From Nonomuraea sp. PA05 (GTDB taxonomy: Bacteria; Actinomycetota; Actinomycetes; Streptosporangiales; Streptosporangiaceae): a DNA stretch of 64,000 nt. Each line of letters starts with the position of its first letter. Positions within the stretch are counted from its first letter, which is position 1. The notes under the pieces were generated by a model. It was not told where the DNA came from. It saw only the letters and a program-made list of their open reading frames with translations, and did no database searches. The position numbers and the translations under genes were made by a program. This document shows positions 34,449 to 43,443 of this stretch, piece by piece. The stretch spans positions 186,001 through 250,000 of the forward strand of contig NZ_VSEY01000008.1 in assembly GCF_008086045.1 (NCBI RefSeq). The letters are read 5' to 3'.

Positions 34449-37382
34449 GTGAGAACGCAGAGCGCTGAAGCTTCCGCTGACCGCGAGCCGCACGGCCATC
34501 AGAAGCGACGGCTGCCCAATCCACCGTCAAAGAGATTCGGATTGGGCAACTGGCACGTGCGGTCGCGCCTCATCGCGCTGATCGTCGTTCCGACGGCCGT
34601 CGCCGTGGGCCTGGGCGGGCTGAACGTCGTCACCTCGCTCAGTGACGCCAACACGTACCAGACCCTCCGGGAGGTCGCCGAGCTGAGCGAGCAGCTCGGA
34701 GCCGTCACGCACGAGCTGTCCTTCGAACGCGACGAGACCGCCCTGTACATCGCCCAAGGCCGGCCGCAGGACCGCGAGGGGCAACTGGGCACCACCCACA
34801 GTCAGGTGAACAGCCTCATCGAGGAAGCCAAGCAGCGCGCGCGCGCTCTCTCCGAGACCCATGCCGAGGCCGTCCGCCCGGTGCTGCGCCGGCTTGAGGA
34901 GATCCCGACGCTGCGCGAGACGGCCATCGACGGCAAGATCCAGCCGCTGCCGATGATCCAGAAGTACTCGCAGATCATCGCCAGGCTGCTGCAGTTCCAC
35001 GACCAGGTCGGCCAGGTGGCGGTGGACGACCAGGTGGCCGACAGCGCCAGCGCCATGGCCGCCATCTCGCGGGCCAAGGAGCAGGCCTCCAAGCAGCGCG
35101 GCATCCTGGCCAGCGCGCTGGACAACAAGAGCTTCGACAGCGGCGAGCTGGACGCGCTCACCGACGCCAAGTCGCGCGAGGAGAGCGAGGAGACGCTCTT
35201 CGGCGTCCTGGCCAACCTCGACCAGCTCGAGCTCTACCGCAACACCGTCGTGGGCCAGGACGTCGACCAGACCGACCTGTTCCGGCTGCGGGCCATGGCC
35301 CAGTCGGCCGAGGGCAAGGAGCTGAGCATCGGCGTGCGGCCCGACCGGGACGTGACCACCTGGGTCGAGGTCAGCACGGGCAAGATCGACGCGCTGCGGG
35401 TCGTGGAGAAGGAGCTGTCCTCCTCCGTCATCCTGCGCGCGCGAGGGCTGGAGGAGGCCGCCAACCGCTCGGCGATGATCTCCGGCGGTCTCATCCTGCT
35501 GCTGCTGATCGTCGTCATCGCGATCATCTCGCTCATCGCCAGCTCGCTCATCAGGCCGCTGCGCCGGCTGCGCCGCGAGGCGCTCGACATCGCCGGGCAG
35601 CGCCTGCCGGAGACCGTGCGGCAGTTGCGCGAGAGCACCGATGGCACGGTCCCGCCCGTCACGCCGATAGGCGTTGACACTCACGACGAGATCGGCGAGG
35701 TGGCGCGGGCCTTCGACGAGGTGCACCGCGAGGCGGTCCGGCTGGCGGGCGAGGAGTCCAGGCTGCGCAGCAACGTCAACGCGATGTTCGTGAACCTGTC
35801 GCGGCGCAGCCAGACGCTGGTGGAGCGGCAGATCACCCTGATCGACGGCCTGGAGCAGGGCGAGCAGGACGAGCAGCGGCTCGGCAACCTGTTCAAGCTG
35901 GACCACCTGGCCACCCGCATGCGCCGCAACAGCGAGAACCTGCTGGTCCTGGCCGGCCAGGACCCGCCGCGCCGCTGGAGCCAGCCGGTCAAGCTGGTGG
36001 ACGTGGCCCGCGCCTCCCTGTCGGAGGTCGAGAGCTACGAGCGGGTCGTCCTCCAGGTGCCCGACGGGGTGTCGGTGGCGGGGCAGGCCGTCAACGACGT
36101 CATCCACCTGCTCGCCGAGCTGGTCGAGAACGCGTTGTCGTTCTCGCCGCGCGAGACCAGGGTGACGGTGTCCGGCAGCCGGATAGACGGCGGCGGCGTG
36201 ATGTTGTCGATCACCGACTCCGGCATCGGCATGACCCAGGAGGAGCTGGTCCAGGCCAACGACCGGCTGATGGAAGCGCCCAGCGTGGACGTGTCGGTGT
36301 CGCGGCGGATGGGCCTGTTCGTGGTCGCCAGGCTGGCGCACCGGCACGGCATCCGCGTGCAGTTGCGCCCGCACAGCTCCGGCGGGCTGACCGCGATGGT
36401 GCTGATCCCGGAGAACATGCTGGGCTCCCAGGCTCCGGCCTTCGCGGGGATGCCGTCGTTCTCGGGCAACCAGCCGCCGTCCTTCCCGGGGAACCAGCCG
36501 TTCTCCCCGGACCAGCCGCCGCCCTTCCCGGCTGACCAGCCTCCGGCCTTCTCCAGCGATCAGCCCCCGGCCTTCGCGGGCTCCGCGACGGGCGGCCCCG
36601 GCGGCCCCGGCGGTTCTGGGGGCGAGCCGTACTCCGGGCCGCATCCCGCCCCGCCGGCCACCGACTGGCCGCAGCAGACGTTCCAGATGGGGCCCGGCCA
36701 CCCGTCGTTCCCGTCGAACCCCGAGGCGGGGGGCAACTGGGGGAGCCCGACCGGCTGGCAGCCGGACCCGACCGCCTGGCCGTCGGAGCCGCGCAGCGGC
36801 TTCCAGAGCGGCGACATCTGGACCCCGCCCCGCGGCCCGGCCTGGAACGGAGACCGCGGCCTGCCCAAACGACCCGTCCCCGCACCACCGCCCGGCGGCT
36901 GGAGCCAGGACACCAACCCGCCGCAGCGACCGGGGTTCGACTACCCCGACTCCGAGTCCGCGACCGGCACCGACCCCATGCCGGCGGCACCGCCCGCGTC
37001 CGCCGGCGACGACTACCTGCCGATCTTCGCCGCGGTGGAGTCGGCCTGGTTCGGCCGCGACACGAACGGCGCGAGCTGGGGCTCCTCGAAGGCGGACGCG
37101 GGCTGGAGCGCGGCGGAGGCAGTGGTGGAACCGGTACGCGACGGCGCGACGGCGGCCGGCCTGCCCAAACGGGTGCCCAAGGCCAACCTGGTGCCAGGCT
37201 CGGCGGACACCCCGGCCTCCCCGCAGGGCGTGACACCGATGCCGTCGGTGTCCCCCGACCGGGTGCGCAACCGGCTCTCCAGCTTCCAGCAGGGCTTCCG
37301 GGCGGCCCGCGACGACATCACCGAGGGCAGGGCGCTCCCGCCCACCGGTCCCAAGCAGAGCGAGAGAGAGGAGGGAGTATGA
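34449..37382 (+). CDS. cvnA: Conservon 3 sensor histidine kinase-like protein CvnA
   Basis: 977 residues. TM1 about 36-57, NIT-type extracytoplasmic domain, TM2 about 341-366, HAMP, DHp-like LDHLATRMRRNSENLLVL, HATPase_c (ENA near 559, DSGIGM near 589). The tail has Pro-rich NQPP and DQPP units, MPSF, PPSF and HPSF motifs, DDYLPIFAAVESAWF near 856, and AGLPKRVPKANLVPGSA. It is closest to CvnA4 in the kinase core (shared block VNAMFVNLSRRSQTLVERQ, then ITLIDGLEQGEQDEQRLGN). GTG 34449 chosen by the shared GAGAGGTTGC-N(n)-GTGAG context. ATGA overlap with cvnB3. Confidence 0.9.
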   Translation: MRTQSAEASADREPHGHQKRRLPNPPSKRFGLGNWHVRSRLIALIVVPTAVAVGLGGLNVVTSLSDANTYQTLREVAELSEQLGAVTHELSFERDETALYIAQGRPQDREGQLGTTHSQVNSLIEEAKQRARALSETHAEAVRPVLRRLEEIPTLRETAIDGKIQPLPMIQKYSQIIARLLQFHDQVGQVAVDDQVADSASAMAAISRAKEQASKQRGILASALDNKSFDSGELDALTDAKSREESEETLFGVLANLDQLELYRNTVVGQDVDQTDLFRLRAMAQSAEGKELSIGVRPDRDVTTWVEVSTGKIDALRVVEKELSSSVILRARGLEEAANRSAMISGGLILLLLIVVIAIISLIASSLIRPLRRLRREALDIAGQRLPETVRQLRESTDGTVPPVTPIGVDTHDEIGEVARAFDEVHREAVRLAGEESRLRSNVNAMFVNLSRRSQTLVERQITLIDGLEQGEQDEQRLGNLFKLDHLATRMRRNSENLLVLAGQDPPRRWSQPVKLVDVARASLSEVESYERVVLQVPDGVSVAGQAVNDVIHLLAELVENALSFSPRETRVTVSGSRIDGGGVMLSITDSGIGMTQEELVQANDRLMEAPSVDVSVSRRMGLFVVARLAHRHGIRVQLRPHSSGGLTAMVLIPENMLGSQAPAFAGMPSFSGNQPPSFPGNQPFSPDQPPPFPADQPPAFSSDQPPAFAGSATGGPGGPGGSGGEPYSGPHPAPPATDWPQQTFQMGPGHPSFPSNPEAGGNWGSPTGWQPDPTAWPSEPRSGFQSGDIWTPPRGPAWNGDRGLPKRPVPAPPPGGWSQDTNPPQRPGFDYPDSESATGTDPMPAAPPASAGDDYLPIFAAVESAWFGRDTNGASWGSSKADAGWSAAEAVVEPVRDGATAAGLPKRVPKANLVPGSADTPASPQGVTPMPSVSPDRVRNRLSSFQQGFRAARDDITEGRALPPTGPKQSEREEGV

Positions 37383-37801
37383 ACGACCTCAGCCACGCGG
37401 CACGCGGCGTCGACTGGCTGATCACGGACTTCGTCAGCACGGTCCCGGGCGTGGCGCACGCGGTGGTCGTCTCGTCCGATGGGCTGCCGCTGGCGGCCTC
37501 CGCGGGCTTTCCTGCTGACCGGGCCGATCAGCTGGCCGCCATCGCGTCGGGCCTGGTGAGCCTGACGCAGGGTGCGGCCAGGGTGTTCGAGGGTGGTGCG
37601 GTCAATCAGACGATCGTGGAGATGCAGCGCGGCCTGATGCTGATCATGTCGATCAGTGACGGCTCGTGCCTGGCGGTGCTGGCGGCGCCGGACTGCGACA
37701 TGGGTCTGGTGGCGTATCAGATGACGCTGATGGTCGATCGCGCCGGTCAGGTGCTGACTCCGGCTGTGCGTGCCGAGCTGCGCGCCAGCCAGACCAGGTG
37801 A
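37379..37801 (+). CDS. cvnB: Conservon 3 roadblock/LC7 protein CvnB
   Basis: 140 residues, nearly identical to CvnB4 (the visible difference is AASAGFPAD versus AASSGFPAD). Roadblock/LC7 core SDGSCLAVLAAPDCDMGLV. The near identity means that the two proteins could cross-interact with either conservon's GTPase, unless expression is separate. Confidence 0.93.
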   Translation: MNDLSHAARGVDWLITDFVSTVPGVAHAVVVSSDGLPLAASAGFPADRADQLAAIASGLVSLTQGAARVFEGGAVNQTIVEMQRGLMLIMSISDGSCLAVLAAPDCDMGLVAYQMTLMVDRAGQVLTPAVRAELRASQTR

Positions 37802-37806
37802 TGTAC

Positions 37807-38220
37807 GTGACGGACCCGAGATGGAACAGCGGCGGTTGGGCCCCTCCGCCTCAGCCCCAGTCCCAGTCGCAGCTGAATCCCGACCCCGCATCGCCCGTCC
37901 GCCCGTACGCGGTGACAGGTGGACGGACGGCGCCGCGGGTCAAGCTGGCGATGGAGGCCCTCGTGTCCTCGGCGACCGCCGAGCAGCGCGAGTTCTCCCA
38001 CATCACGCCGGAGTACCAGGCGATCAGTCAACTGTGCCGGCAGGTGCGGTCCGTGGCAGAGGTGTCGGCCCTGCTGCGGATCCCGCTCGGCGTGGTCCGC
38101 GTGCTGATCGCTGACATGGCCGCCGAAGGTCTGGTTCGCGTGCATCAGCCACAGCTGGACGCCGGCAGGCCGGACGTCAATCTGCTCGAAAGGGTGCTCA
38201 GTGGACTTCGCAGGCTCTAG
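37807..38220 (+). CDS. cvnC: Conservon 3 DUF742 protein CvnC
   Basis: 137 residues. The start is set at GTG 37807 (TDPRWNSGGW) rather than ATG 37801, because in cvnC4 the corresponding ATG is followed directly by TAG and the GTG (TNSWNSGGW) must be used. Core VRSVAEVSALLRIPLGVVRV, ending LLERVLSGLRRL. 20-nt overlap with cvnD3. Confidence 0.9.
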   Translation: MTDPRWNSGGWAPPPQPQSQSQLNPDPASPVRPYAVTGGRTAPRVKLAMEALVSSATAEQREFSHITPEYQAISQLCRQVRSVAEVSALLRIPLGVVRVLIADMAAEGLVRVHQPQLDAGRPDVNLLERVLSGLRRL

Positions 38221-38788
38221 CCCCGGCCTCACCTCGACGAAAATCGTGGTGGCTGGCGGTTTCGGGGTGGGCAAGACGACGTTCGTGGGAGCGGTGTCGG
38301 AGATCATGCCGTTGACGACGGAGGCCGTCATGACGGACGCCTCCGCCGGGATCGACGACCTCGGCATGACACCGCTGAAGTCGACCACGACCGTCGCCAT
38401 GGACTTCGGCCGGGTCTCCCTGGACCGCGACCTGATCCTGTACCTGTTCGGCACGCCCGGGCAGCACCGGTTCTGGTTCATGTGGGACGACCTGGTGCGC
38501 GGCGCCATCGGCGCGGTCGTGCTGGTCGACACGCGTCGCCTGGCCGACAGTTTCCCGGCGATCGACTATTTCGAGGAGGCGCAACTCCCGTTCGTGGTGG
38601 GCATCAACGGCTGGGACGGCCAGTACCCGCACAGCGACTCCGAGGTGCGCGACGCGCTTACGCTGGCGCCGCACATCCCGATGGTGCGGCTGGACGCCCG
38701 CAAGAAGGATTCGGTGAAGAACGCGCTGATCCAGCTCGTCGAGCACGCCCTGACCGTCCGCATGGCCGTCCCCGGCTGGGGCGGCTGA
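38201..38788 (+). CDS. cvnD: Conservon 3 small GTPase CvnD
   Basis: 195 residues, nearly identical to CvnD4. P-loop GGFGVGKT, switch II FGTPGQHRFWFMWDD, NGWD motif. It differs from CvnD4 mainly near the C terminus (KNALIQLVEHALTVRM versus KTVLIQLVEHALTVRM). A weak hairpin (GCCCG-TTGACG-CGGGC, 38798-38813) follows. Confidence 0.93.
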   Translation: MDFAGSSPGLTSTKIVVAGGFGVGKTTFVGAVSEIMPLTTEAVMTDASAGIDDLGMTPLKSTTTVAMDFGRVSLDRDLILYLFGTPGQHRFWFMWDDLVRGAIGAVVLVDTRRLADSFPAIDYFEEAQLPFVVGINGWDGQYPHSDSEVRDALTLAPHIPMVRLDARKKDSVKNALIQLVEHALTVRMAVPGWGG

Positions 38789-38866
38789 CCTCCGCGAGCC
38801 CGTTGACGCGGGCCCGATCACATGATCACAATGGCTCCCGCCGAGCATCGCAGGAGCCCGCACCGC

Positions 38867-40246
38867 ATGAACGTGAGGAACCCGATCACCGGGCAATCCG
38901 ACAGACCGCTCGCTCCGATCCCGCCCGACCGGCTGGCCGCCGTCGCGACCGGGCTGCGCGAGCGGGCCCCCGCATGGCTGAGCGCCGATCGCAGCGCGGC
39001 CCTGTCCCGCTTCGGGGCCGCGCTGGCCGATGACGACGCCCTGCTCTCCGCCCTGGTGGCCGACACCGGCAGGGTGGGGGAGTCGCTGCTGGAGCGCCGG
39101 CTGGTGGCCGCGCTCATCGAGCGCTGGGTACGCCAGGCGCCCGCGCTGCTCGCCCCGCCCGCCGAGCGCCCGGCCTCCCTGCCAGGGGTTTCGGTGGCGG
39201 GCGACGCGGTGCCGTACGAGCTGGTGGGGGTGATCACCCCGTGGAACCTGCCTCTCCTGCTCGGCCTCATCGACGCCGTCCCCGCGCTGGCGGCGGGCTG
39301 CGCGGTGCTGGTCAAGCCGAGCGAGGTGACGCCCCGCTTCATCGAGCCGCTCATGCGGCTCGTCCCCGACGAGCTGCCGCTGCGGGTCGTCGAGGGCGAC
39401 GGCGGCACGGGTGCGGCGCTGGTGGACCTGGTGGACGCGGTGGTGTTCACCGGCAGCGTCGCGACGGGGCGGCGGGTGGCGCTGGCGGCGGCCCGCGCGT
39501 TCGTGCCGGCGTTCCTGGAGCTGGGCGGCAAGGACCCGGCGATCGTGCTGGCCGGAGCCGACCTCGACCGCGCCGCGGCGGCCGTCCTGTGGGGCGGGAC
39601 GGCGAACGCCGGGCAGTCCTGCCAGTCCGTCGAGCGGATCTACGTGGCCCGCGAGGTGCACGACGAGTTCCTCGACCGGCTCGTGGCCGCGGCCGGGCAG
39701 GTCGGCCTGACCTGCGAGGGCGGCCCGATCGGGCCCATCATCAAGCCGGGCCAGGAGGACGTGATCGCCGCCCACCTGGCCGACGCCGTGGCCAAGGGCG
39801 CGACCGTGCACACCGGCGGGCGCATCGAGCGGCACGGCGGCGGCCACTGGTGCCGCCCCACCGTGTTGTCGGGCGTCGATCACGGCATGCTCGTCATGAC
39901 GGAGGAGACGTTCGGCCCGGTGCTGCCGGTCATGGCGGTGTCCGGGCCCGACGAGGCGGTCGCGCTGGCCAACGACTCGGTCTACGGGCTGTCGGCCGCC
40001 GTCTTCGCCGCAGGAGAGGAGCAGGCCCGCGCCGTCGCGGCCCGCCTCCAGGTCGGCGCCGTGAGCGTCAACGACGCCGGGCTGACCGCGCTCGTGCACG
40101 AGGGCGAGAAGAACTCCTTCCGCCTGTCGGGCCTGGGCGGCTCGCGCATGGGCGCGGCCTCCATCAGCCGGTTCCTGCGCCGCCGGGCCTTCCTGGTCAA
40201 CCGATCCGACGCCGCCGACCCGTGGTGGCACAGCACGAAGGAGTGA
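38867..40246 (+). CDS. Aldehyde dehydrogenase family protein
   Basis: 459 residues from ATG 38867, which has AGGAG about 10 nt upstream; a start at 38822 would add 15 residues without support. Catalytic Cys in NAGQSCQSVERIYV, Glu in FLELGGKDP, cofactor segment TGSVATGRRVA. It differs from the dehydrogenase at 15067 and resembles succinic-semialdehyde or aromatic-aldehyde types. It is the first gene of a three-gene plus-strand set with a DUF3598 protein and a nitrilase-fold protein, downstream of conservon 3. Confidence 0.85.
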   Translation: MNVRNPITGQSDRPLAPIPPDRLAAVATGLRERAPAWLSADRSAALSRFGAALADDDALLSALVADTGRVGESLLERRLVAALIERWVRQAPALLAPPAERPASLPGVSVAGDAVPYELVGVITPWNLPLLLGLIDAVPALAAGCAVLVKPSEVTPRFIEPLMRLVPDELPLRVVEGDGGTGAALVDLVDAVVFTGSVATGRRVALAAARAFVPAFLELGGKDPAIVLAGADLDRAAAAVLWGGTANAGQSCQSVERIYVAREVHDEFLDRLVAAAGQVGLTCEGGPIGPIIKPGQEDVIAAHLADAVAKGATVHTGGRIERHGGGHWCRPTVLSGVDHGMLVMTEETFGPVLPVMAVSGPDEAVALANDSVYGLSAAVFAAGEEQARAVAARLQVGAVSVNDAGLTALVHEGEKNSFRLSGLGGSRMGAASISRFLRRRAFLVNRSDAADPWWHSTKE

Positions 40247-40250
40247 CCGG

Positions 40251-40685
40251 ATGGGACTGCGCGAGCAGATGCCGCTGCTGGCCAGGCACGAAGGCGAGTG
40301 GGAGGGCGAGTACCGCCACGTCGGCCCCGACGGCGAGCTGCTCGACCGGCACCGGGTGCGGATGACCTGCGAGATCCGCGGCGAGGTCTACCACCAGACC
40401 AACCGCTACACCTGGGACGACGGCCGCACCGAGGTGCACGAGTTCCCCGGCGTGTATCTCGGCGGCGGGCGGTGCGGCTTCGACACCGAGCGGCTCAAGG
40501 GCGAGTTCTGGGAGCTGGACGACAGCACCATCTACCTGACCTGGCGGTTCAAGGGGGAGGACCTGCGGCTGTTCGAGCTCATCGTGCTGAGCGAGGACGG
40601 CCGCACGCGCAGCCGGGTGTGGCAGTGGCTGCGCGACGGGGTGTGCGTGCGGCGGACGCTGATCGACGAGCGGCGGGCCGGATGA
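40251..40685 (+). CDS. DUF3598-like small protein
   Basis: 144 residues. Predicted beta-rich, calycin-like; family markers are MPLLARHEGEWEGEYRHV, HQTNRYTWDDGRTEVHEFPG and FDTERLKGEFWELDD. It may bind a small hydrophobic ligand. It begins 4 bp after the dehydrogenase stop and overlaps the nitrilase-fold gene by ATGA, so the three are co-translated. Confidence 0.82.
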   Translation: MGLREQMPLLARHEGEWEGEYRHVGPDGELLDRHRVRMTCEIRGEVYHQTNRYTWDDGRTEVHEFPGVYLGGGRCGFDTERLKGEFWELDDSTIYLTWRFKGEDLRLFELIVLSEDGRTRSRVWQWLRDGVCVRRTLIDERRAG

Positions 40686-41653
40686 CCGCGTACACGGCGC
40701 TGGCGCTGCAGGTGCAGACCCGCCCCGGCGCGGGCATCGCGGCCGCGATCGACCGGATCGGCGCCCAGGTGGCGGGCTCGAAGGCGTGGCTCGGCCCTGA
40801 GCTGCGCCTGGTCGTGCTGCCCGAGTACGTGCTGACCGGCTTCCCGCTGCGGGAGAGCACCGCGCAGTGGCGCGACAGGGCGGCCATCGACCCCGGCGGC
40901 CCGGAGTACCGCGCGCTCGGCGCCGTCGCCGCGGATCAGGACGTGTTCCTGTGCGTCAACGCCTACGAGCGCGACGAGCACTTCCCCGACCTGTTCTTCC
41001 AGGCCACGGTGATCCTCGCGCCGTCGGGGGAGTGCGTGCTGCGCTACCGCAGGCTGCACTCGCTGTTCTCGCCGACGCCGTACGACGTGTGGGAGCGCTA
41101 CCTGGAGATCTACGGCATCGACGGGGTGCTGCCGGTGGCGCGTACCGAGATCGGCAACCTCGCCGTGGTCGCCTCCGAGGAGATCCTCATGCCGGAGCTG
41201 GCCCGCGCGCTCGCGCTGCGTGGCGCCGAGGTGCTCTGCAACCCCACGTCGGAGGCGTCGTCACCGCAGCTCACGCCCAAGGCCGTCGCCCGCCGCGCCC
41301 GCGCCGTGGAGAACCTGGCCTGCGTGGTGTCGGCCAACAGCGGCGGCCTGACCGGCATCGCGATCCCCGGCGACTCCACCAACGGCGGCTCCGAGGTGAT
41401 CGACCACCAGGGGCGGGTGCTCGCCCAGGCGGGGCCGGGCGAGACGCTGGTGGCGGCAGCCGAGCTGGACCTCGCCGCGCTGCGCCGCGCCCGGCTGCGA
41501 CCCGGCATGGCCAACCTGCTCAGCCGGGTCAAGACCGGGCTGTGGGCCGGCGAGTACGCCAGGCACGACGTGGAGCGGCCCGCGAAAGGCGTACCCGATC
41601 GGGCGGTGCTCCGGGCGAGGCAGGTGGAGGCCATCGCCCGGTTGTTCGGCTGA
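40682..41653 (+). CDS. Nitrilase-fold protein lacking the catalytic Cys and Lys
   Basis: 323 residues of the carbon-nitrogen hydrolase fold. The catalytic Glu region is present (VVLPEYVLTGFP), but the Lys position reads RYRRLHSLF (Arg instead of Lys) and the nucleophile region reads VVASEEILMPE, with Ser where Cys is expected. The loop EVLCNPTSEAS is otherwise normal. It is therefore probably not a classical amidase or nitrilase and may be a binding or regulatory paralogue, or use different chemistry. Start ATG 40682 overlaps the DUF3598 stop. It is convergent with importer 2, 6 bp apart. Confidence 0.85.
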   Translation: MTAYTALALQVQTRPGAGIAAAIDRIGAQVAGSKAWLGPELRLVVLPEYVLTGFPLRESTAQWRDRAAIDPGGPEYRALGAVAADQDVFLCVNAYERDEHFPDLFFQATVILAPSGECVLRYRRLHSLFSPTPYDVWERYLEIYGIDGVLPVARTEIGNLAVVASEEILMPELARALALRGAEVLCNPTSEASSPQLTPKAVARRARAVENLACVVSANSGGLTGIAIPGDSTNGGSEVIDHQGRVLAQAGPGETLVAAAELDLAALRRARLRPGMANLLSRVKTGLWAGEYARHDVERPAKGVPDRAVLRARQVEAIARLFG

Positions 41654-41659
41654 CTCCGG

Positions 41660-42451
41660 TCAGGTGTCGCCGGTGCGGGCGCTCGTGTGCCAGCCCAGCA
41701 CCGCCCGCTCCACGCCGAGGAACGCCGCGTTGAGCCCGATGCCGAGCAGCCCGAGCAGCACGATCCCGGCCCACATGGCCGGGATGTCGAACTGGCTCTG
41801 CGCCTCCAGCATCCGGTGCCCGACCCCTTCGCTGCTGCCCACCAGCTCGGAGATGACCATCATGATGAGCGCCAGCGACACGCTCAGCCGCAGCCCGGCG
41901 AAGATCTTCGGAGCTGCGGCAGGCAGGATGATCTTCGTGAGGCGATGCCAGGAGCTCAGCCGGTAGACCGCGCCCGTCTCGATGTACTGCCGGTCCACGT
42001 GGCGGGCGCCGTCCATGCTGTTGATCAGCACCGGCCAGACGACGCCGTACACGATCGAGGCCACCTGCATCGGCGTGCCGACCTTGAACAACACCAGGAA
42101 CACCGGCAGCAGCGCGGCGGGCGGAACCGACCTGCCGAAGTGCACCAGCGGCTCCACCAGCCCCGCCAGCCAGGACGAGCGCCCCAGCACCACCCCGACC
42201 AGCACCCCCGCCAAGCACGCGATCGACCACCCGGCGAACAGCCTGGACAGGCTCGGCACCAGGTCCGCCACCGCCTCGTCGGTCAGGAACACCCGCGACG
42301 GCGGCCCCGAGAACCACAGCTCCCGCAGCCGCGTCACGATCAGCGACGGCGGCGGGAAGTACGTGGCCTGCACCGACCGCGTGATCAGCTCCCAGGCCAG
42401 CACCGCCACGGGCAGCAGCCAGTACCACGCCACCCGCCGCACGACGCTCAC
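41660..42451 (-). CDS. NitT/TauT-type ABC permease (importer 2, second)
   Basis: 263 residues. Matches the second permeases of importers 1 and 3: FPPPSLIVTRLRELWFSGPP, FGRSVPPAALLPVFLVLF, YGVVWPVLINSMDGARHVD, LPAAAPKIFAGLRLSVSLAL. GTG start overlaps the first permease (GTGA). It is the last gene of the leftward set that begins at 48030; no ATPase follows. Confidence 0.9.
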   Translation of the reverse strand: MSVVRRVAWYWLLPVAVLAWELITRSVQATYFPPPSLIVTRLRELWFSGPPSRVFLTDEAVADLVPSLSRLFAGWSIACLAGVLVGVVLGRSSWLAGLVEPLVHFGRSVPPAALLPVFLVLFKVGTPMQVASIVYGVVWPVLINSMDGARHVDRQYIETGAVYRLSSWHRLTKIILPAAAPKIFAGLRLSVSLALIMMVISELVGSSEGVGHRMLEAQSQFDIPAMWAGIVLLGLLGIGLNAAFLGVERAVLGWHTSARTGDT

Positions 42452-43443
42452 GTGCCCTCCCCCGTCCGCGCGTGATGCCAGTGGAACAACCGCCGCTCAC
42501 CGGCCGTGAACAGCAGATTCGCCGCCAGCCCGAGCACACCCGCCCACACCGTGGCCGCCAGCACCCTGTCGAGCCTGTTGGCGCTGCCCGCCAGCGACTG
42601 GAACGCCCCGATCCCGCCGCCGCCCGGCGCCAGCAGCTCCACGCTCACCGCCACGATCAGGGTGACCGCCACCGCGATCCGCACCCCCGTCGCGATGAAC
42701 GGCGCCGCGCTCGGCAGGCTCACCCGCAGCACCACCGCCAGCCGGCCGAAGCCGAAGCTGCGCAGCGTCTCCTTGGCGAGCGGATCGACGTCGCTCAGGC
42801 CGTACATCGTGTTGATCAGCAGCGGCCACGAGCAGGTGTAGACGACCAGAGCGGTCTTGGCGTCGTGACCCTCGGGGAACAGGAACACCGCCAGCGGGAT
42901 CAGCGCCACCGACGGGATCGGCCGCAGGAACTCCACCAGCGGGCGGGCCGAGCGCTCCATGAACGGCACCGTCCCGAACAGCAGGCCCGCGGGCACGGCC
43001 ACCGCGATCGCGATCACCAGGCCCAGCAGGCACGGGCCGAGCGTGGCCAGCACGTCGGTCCTGAACTGGGCGTCCATCGGCAGGGTGGCCGCCGTGGCGA
43101 GCACGTGCGACACGTACGGCAGGAAGTCCGGGATCAGCCCGGTCCGGCCGGCCAGCTCGGCGGCGGCGAGGAATCCCACCACCCCGACGAAGCCCAGCAC
43201 CGCGCGCCGGGGCCCGCCGCCGGCCGCGCCACGCCCGGCCCGGCCACCGCGCACTCCACGCCCATCGCCGCGCCCATCGCGACGCCCATCGCCGGGCCCA
43301 CCGCCGGGCCCGTCGCTGCGCACGTCGCTGAGCCCGTCCCGCCCGGGTCCGGCGCCGGGCACCTCACGACCCGGCCTGGTGCTCGGCTCATCGCGCCCGG
43401 GTCCGGCGGCGACGGCGCCGCGGCCGGTCCGCCGACGAATCAT
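42448..43443 (-). CDS. NitT/TauT-type ABC permease with Gly/Arg/Asp-rich N-terminal extension (importer 2, first)
   Basis: 331 residues. The permease part starts near residue 83 (AVLGFVGVVGFLAAAELAGR) and has EFLRPIPSVALIPLAVFLFP and GERRLFHWHHA. Residues 1-80 are low complexity (repeats of GDGRGD and GPGRD types), absent from the matching permeases of importers 1 and 3. The ATG overlaps the binding-protein stop (ATGA), which supports this start; a shorter protein from an internal start is possible. Confidence 0.82.
   Translation of the reverse strand: MIRRRTGRGAVAAGPGRDEPSTRPGREVPGAGPGRDGLSDVRSDGPGGGPGDGRRDGRGDGRGVRGGRAGRGAAGGGPRRAVLGFVGVVGFLAAAELAGRTGLIPDFLPYVSHVLATAATLPMDAQFRTDVLATLGPCLLGLVIAIAVAVPAGLLFGTVPFMERSARPLVEFLRPIPSVALIPLAVFLFPEGHDAKTALVVYTCSWPLLINTMYGLSDVDPLAKETLRSFGFGRLAVVLRVSLPSAAPFIATGVRIAVAVTLIVAVSVELLAPGGGGIGAFQSLAGSANRLDRVLAATVWAGVLGLAANLLFTAGERRLFHWHHARTGEGT

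Noticed and set aside
37801..37806. ATG start for cvnC3 overlapping the cvnB3 stop
   Set aside because: The equivalent ATG in cvnC4 is followed by TAG, so the GTG 6 nt later is the conserved start.
38198..40231. 677-residue minus-strand frame opposite cvnD3 and the dehydrogenase
   Set aside because: No motifs; both plus-strand genes have intact catalytic motifs.
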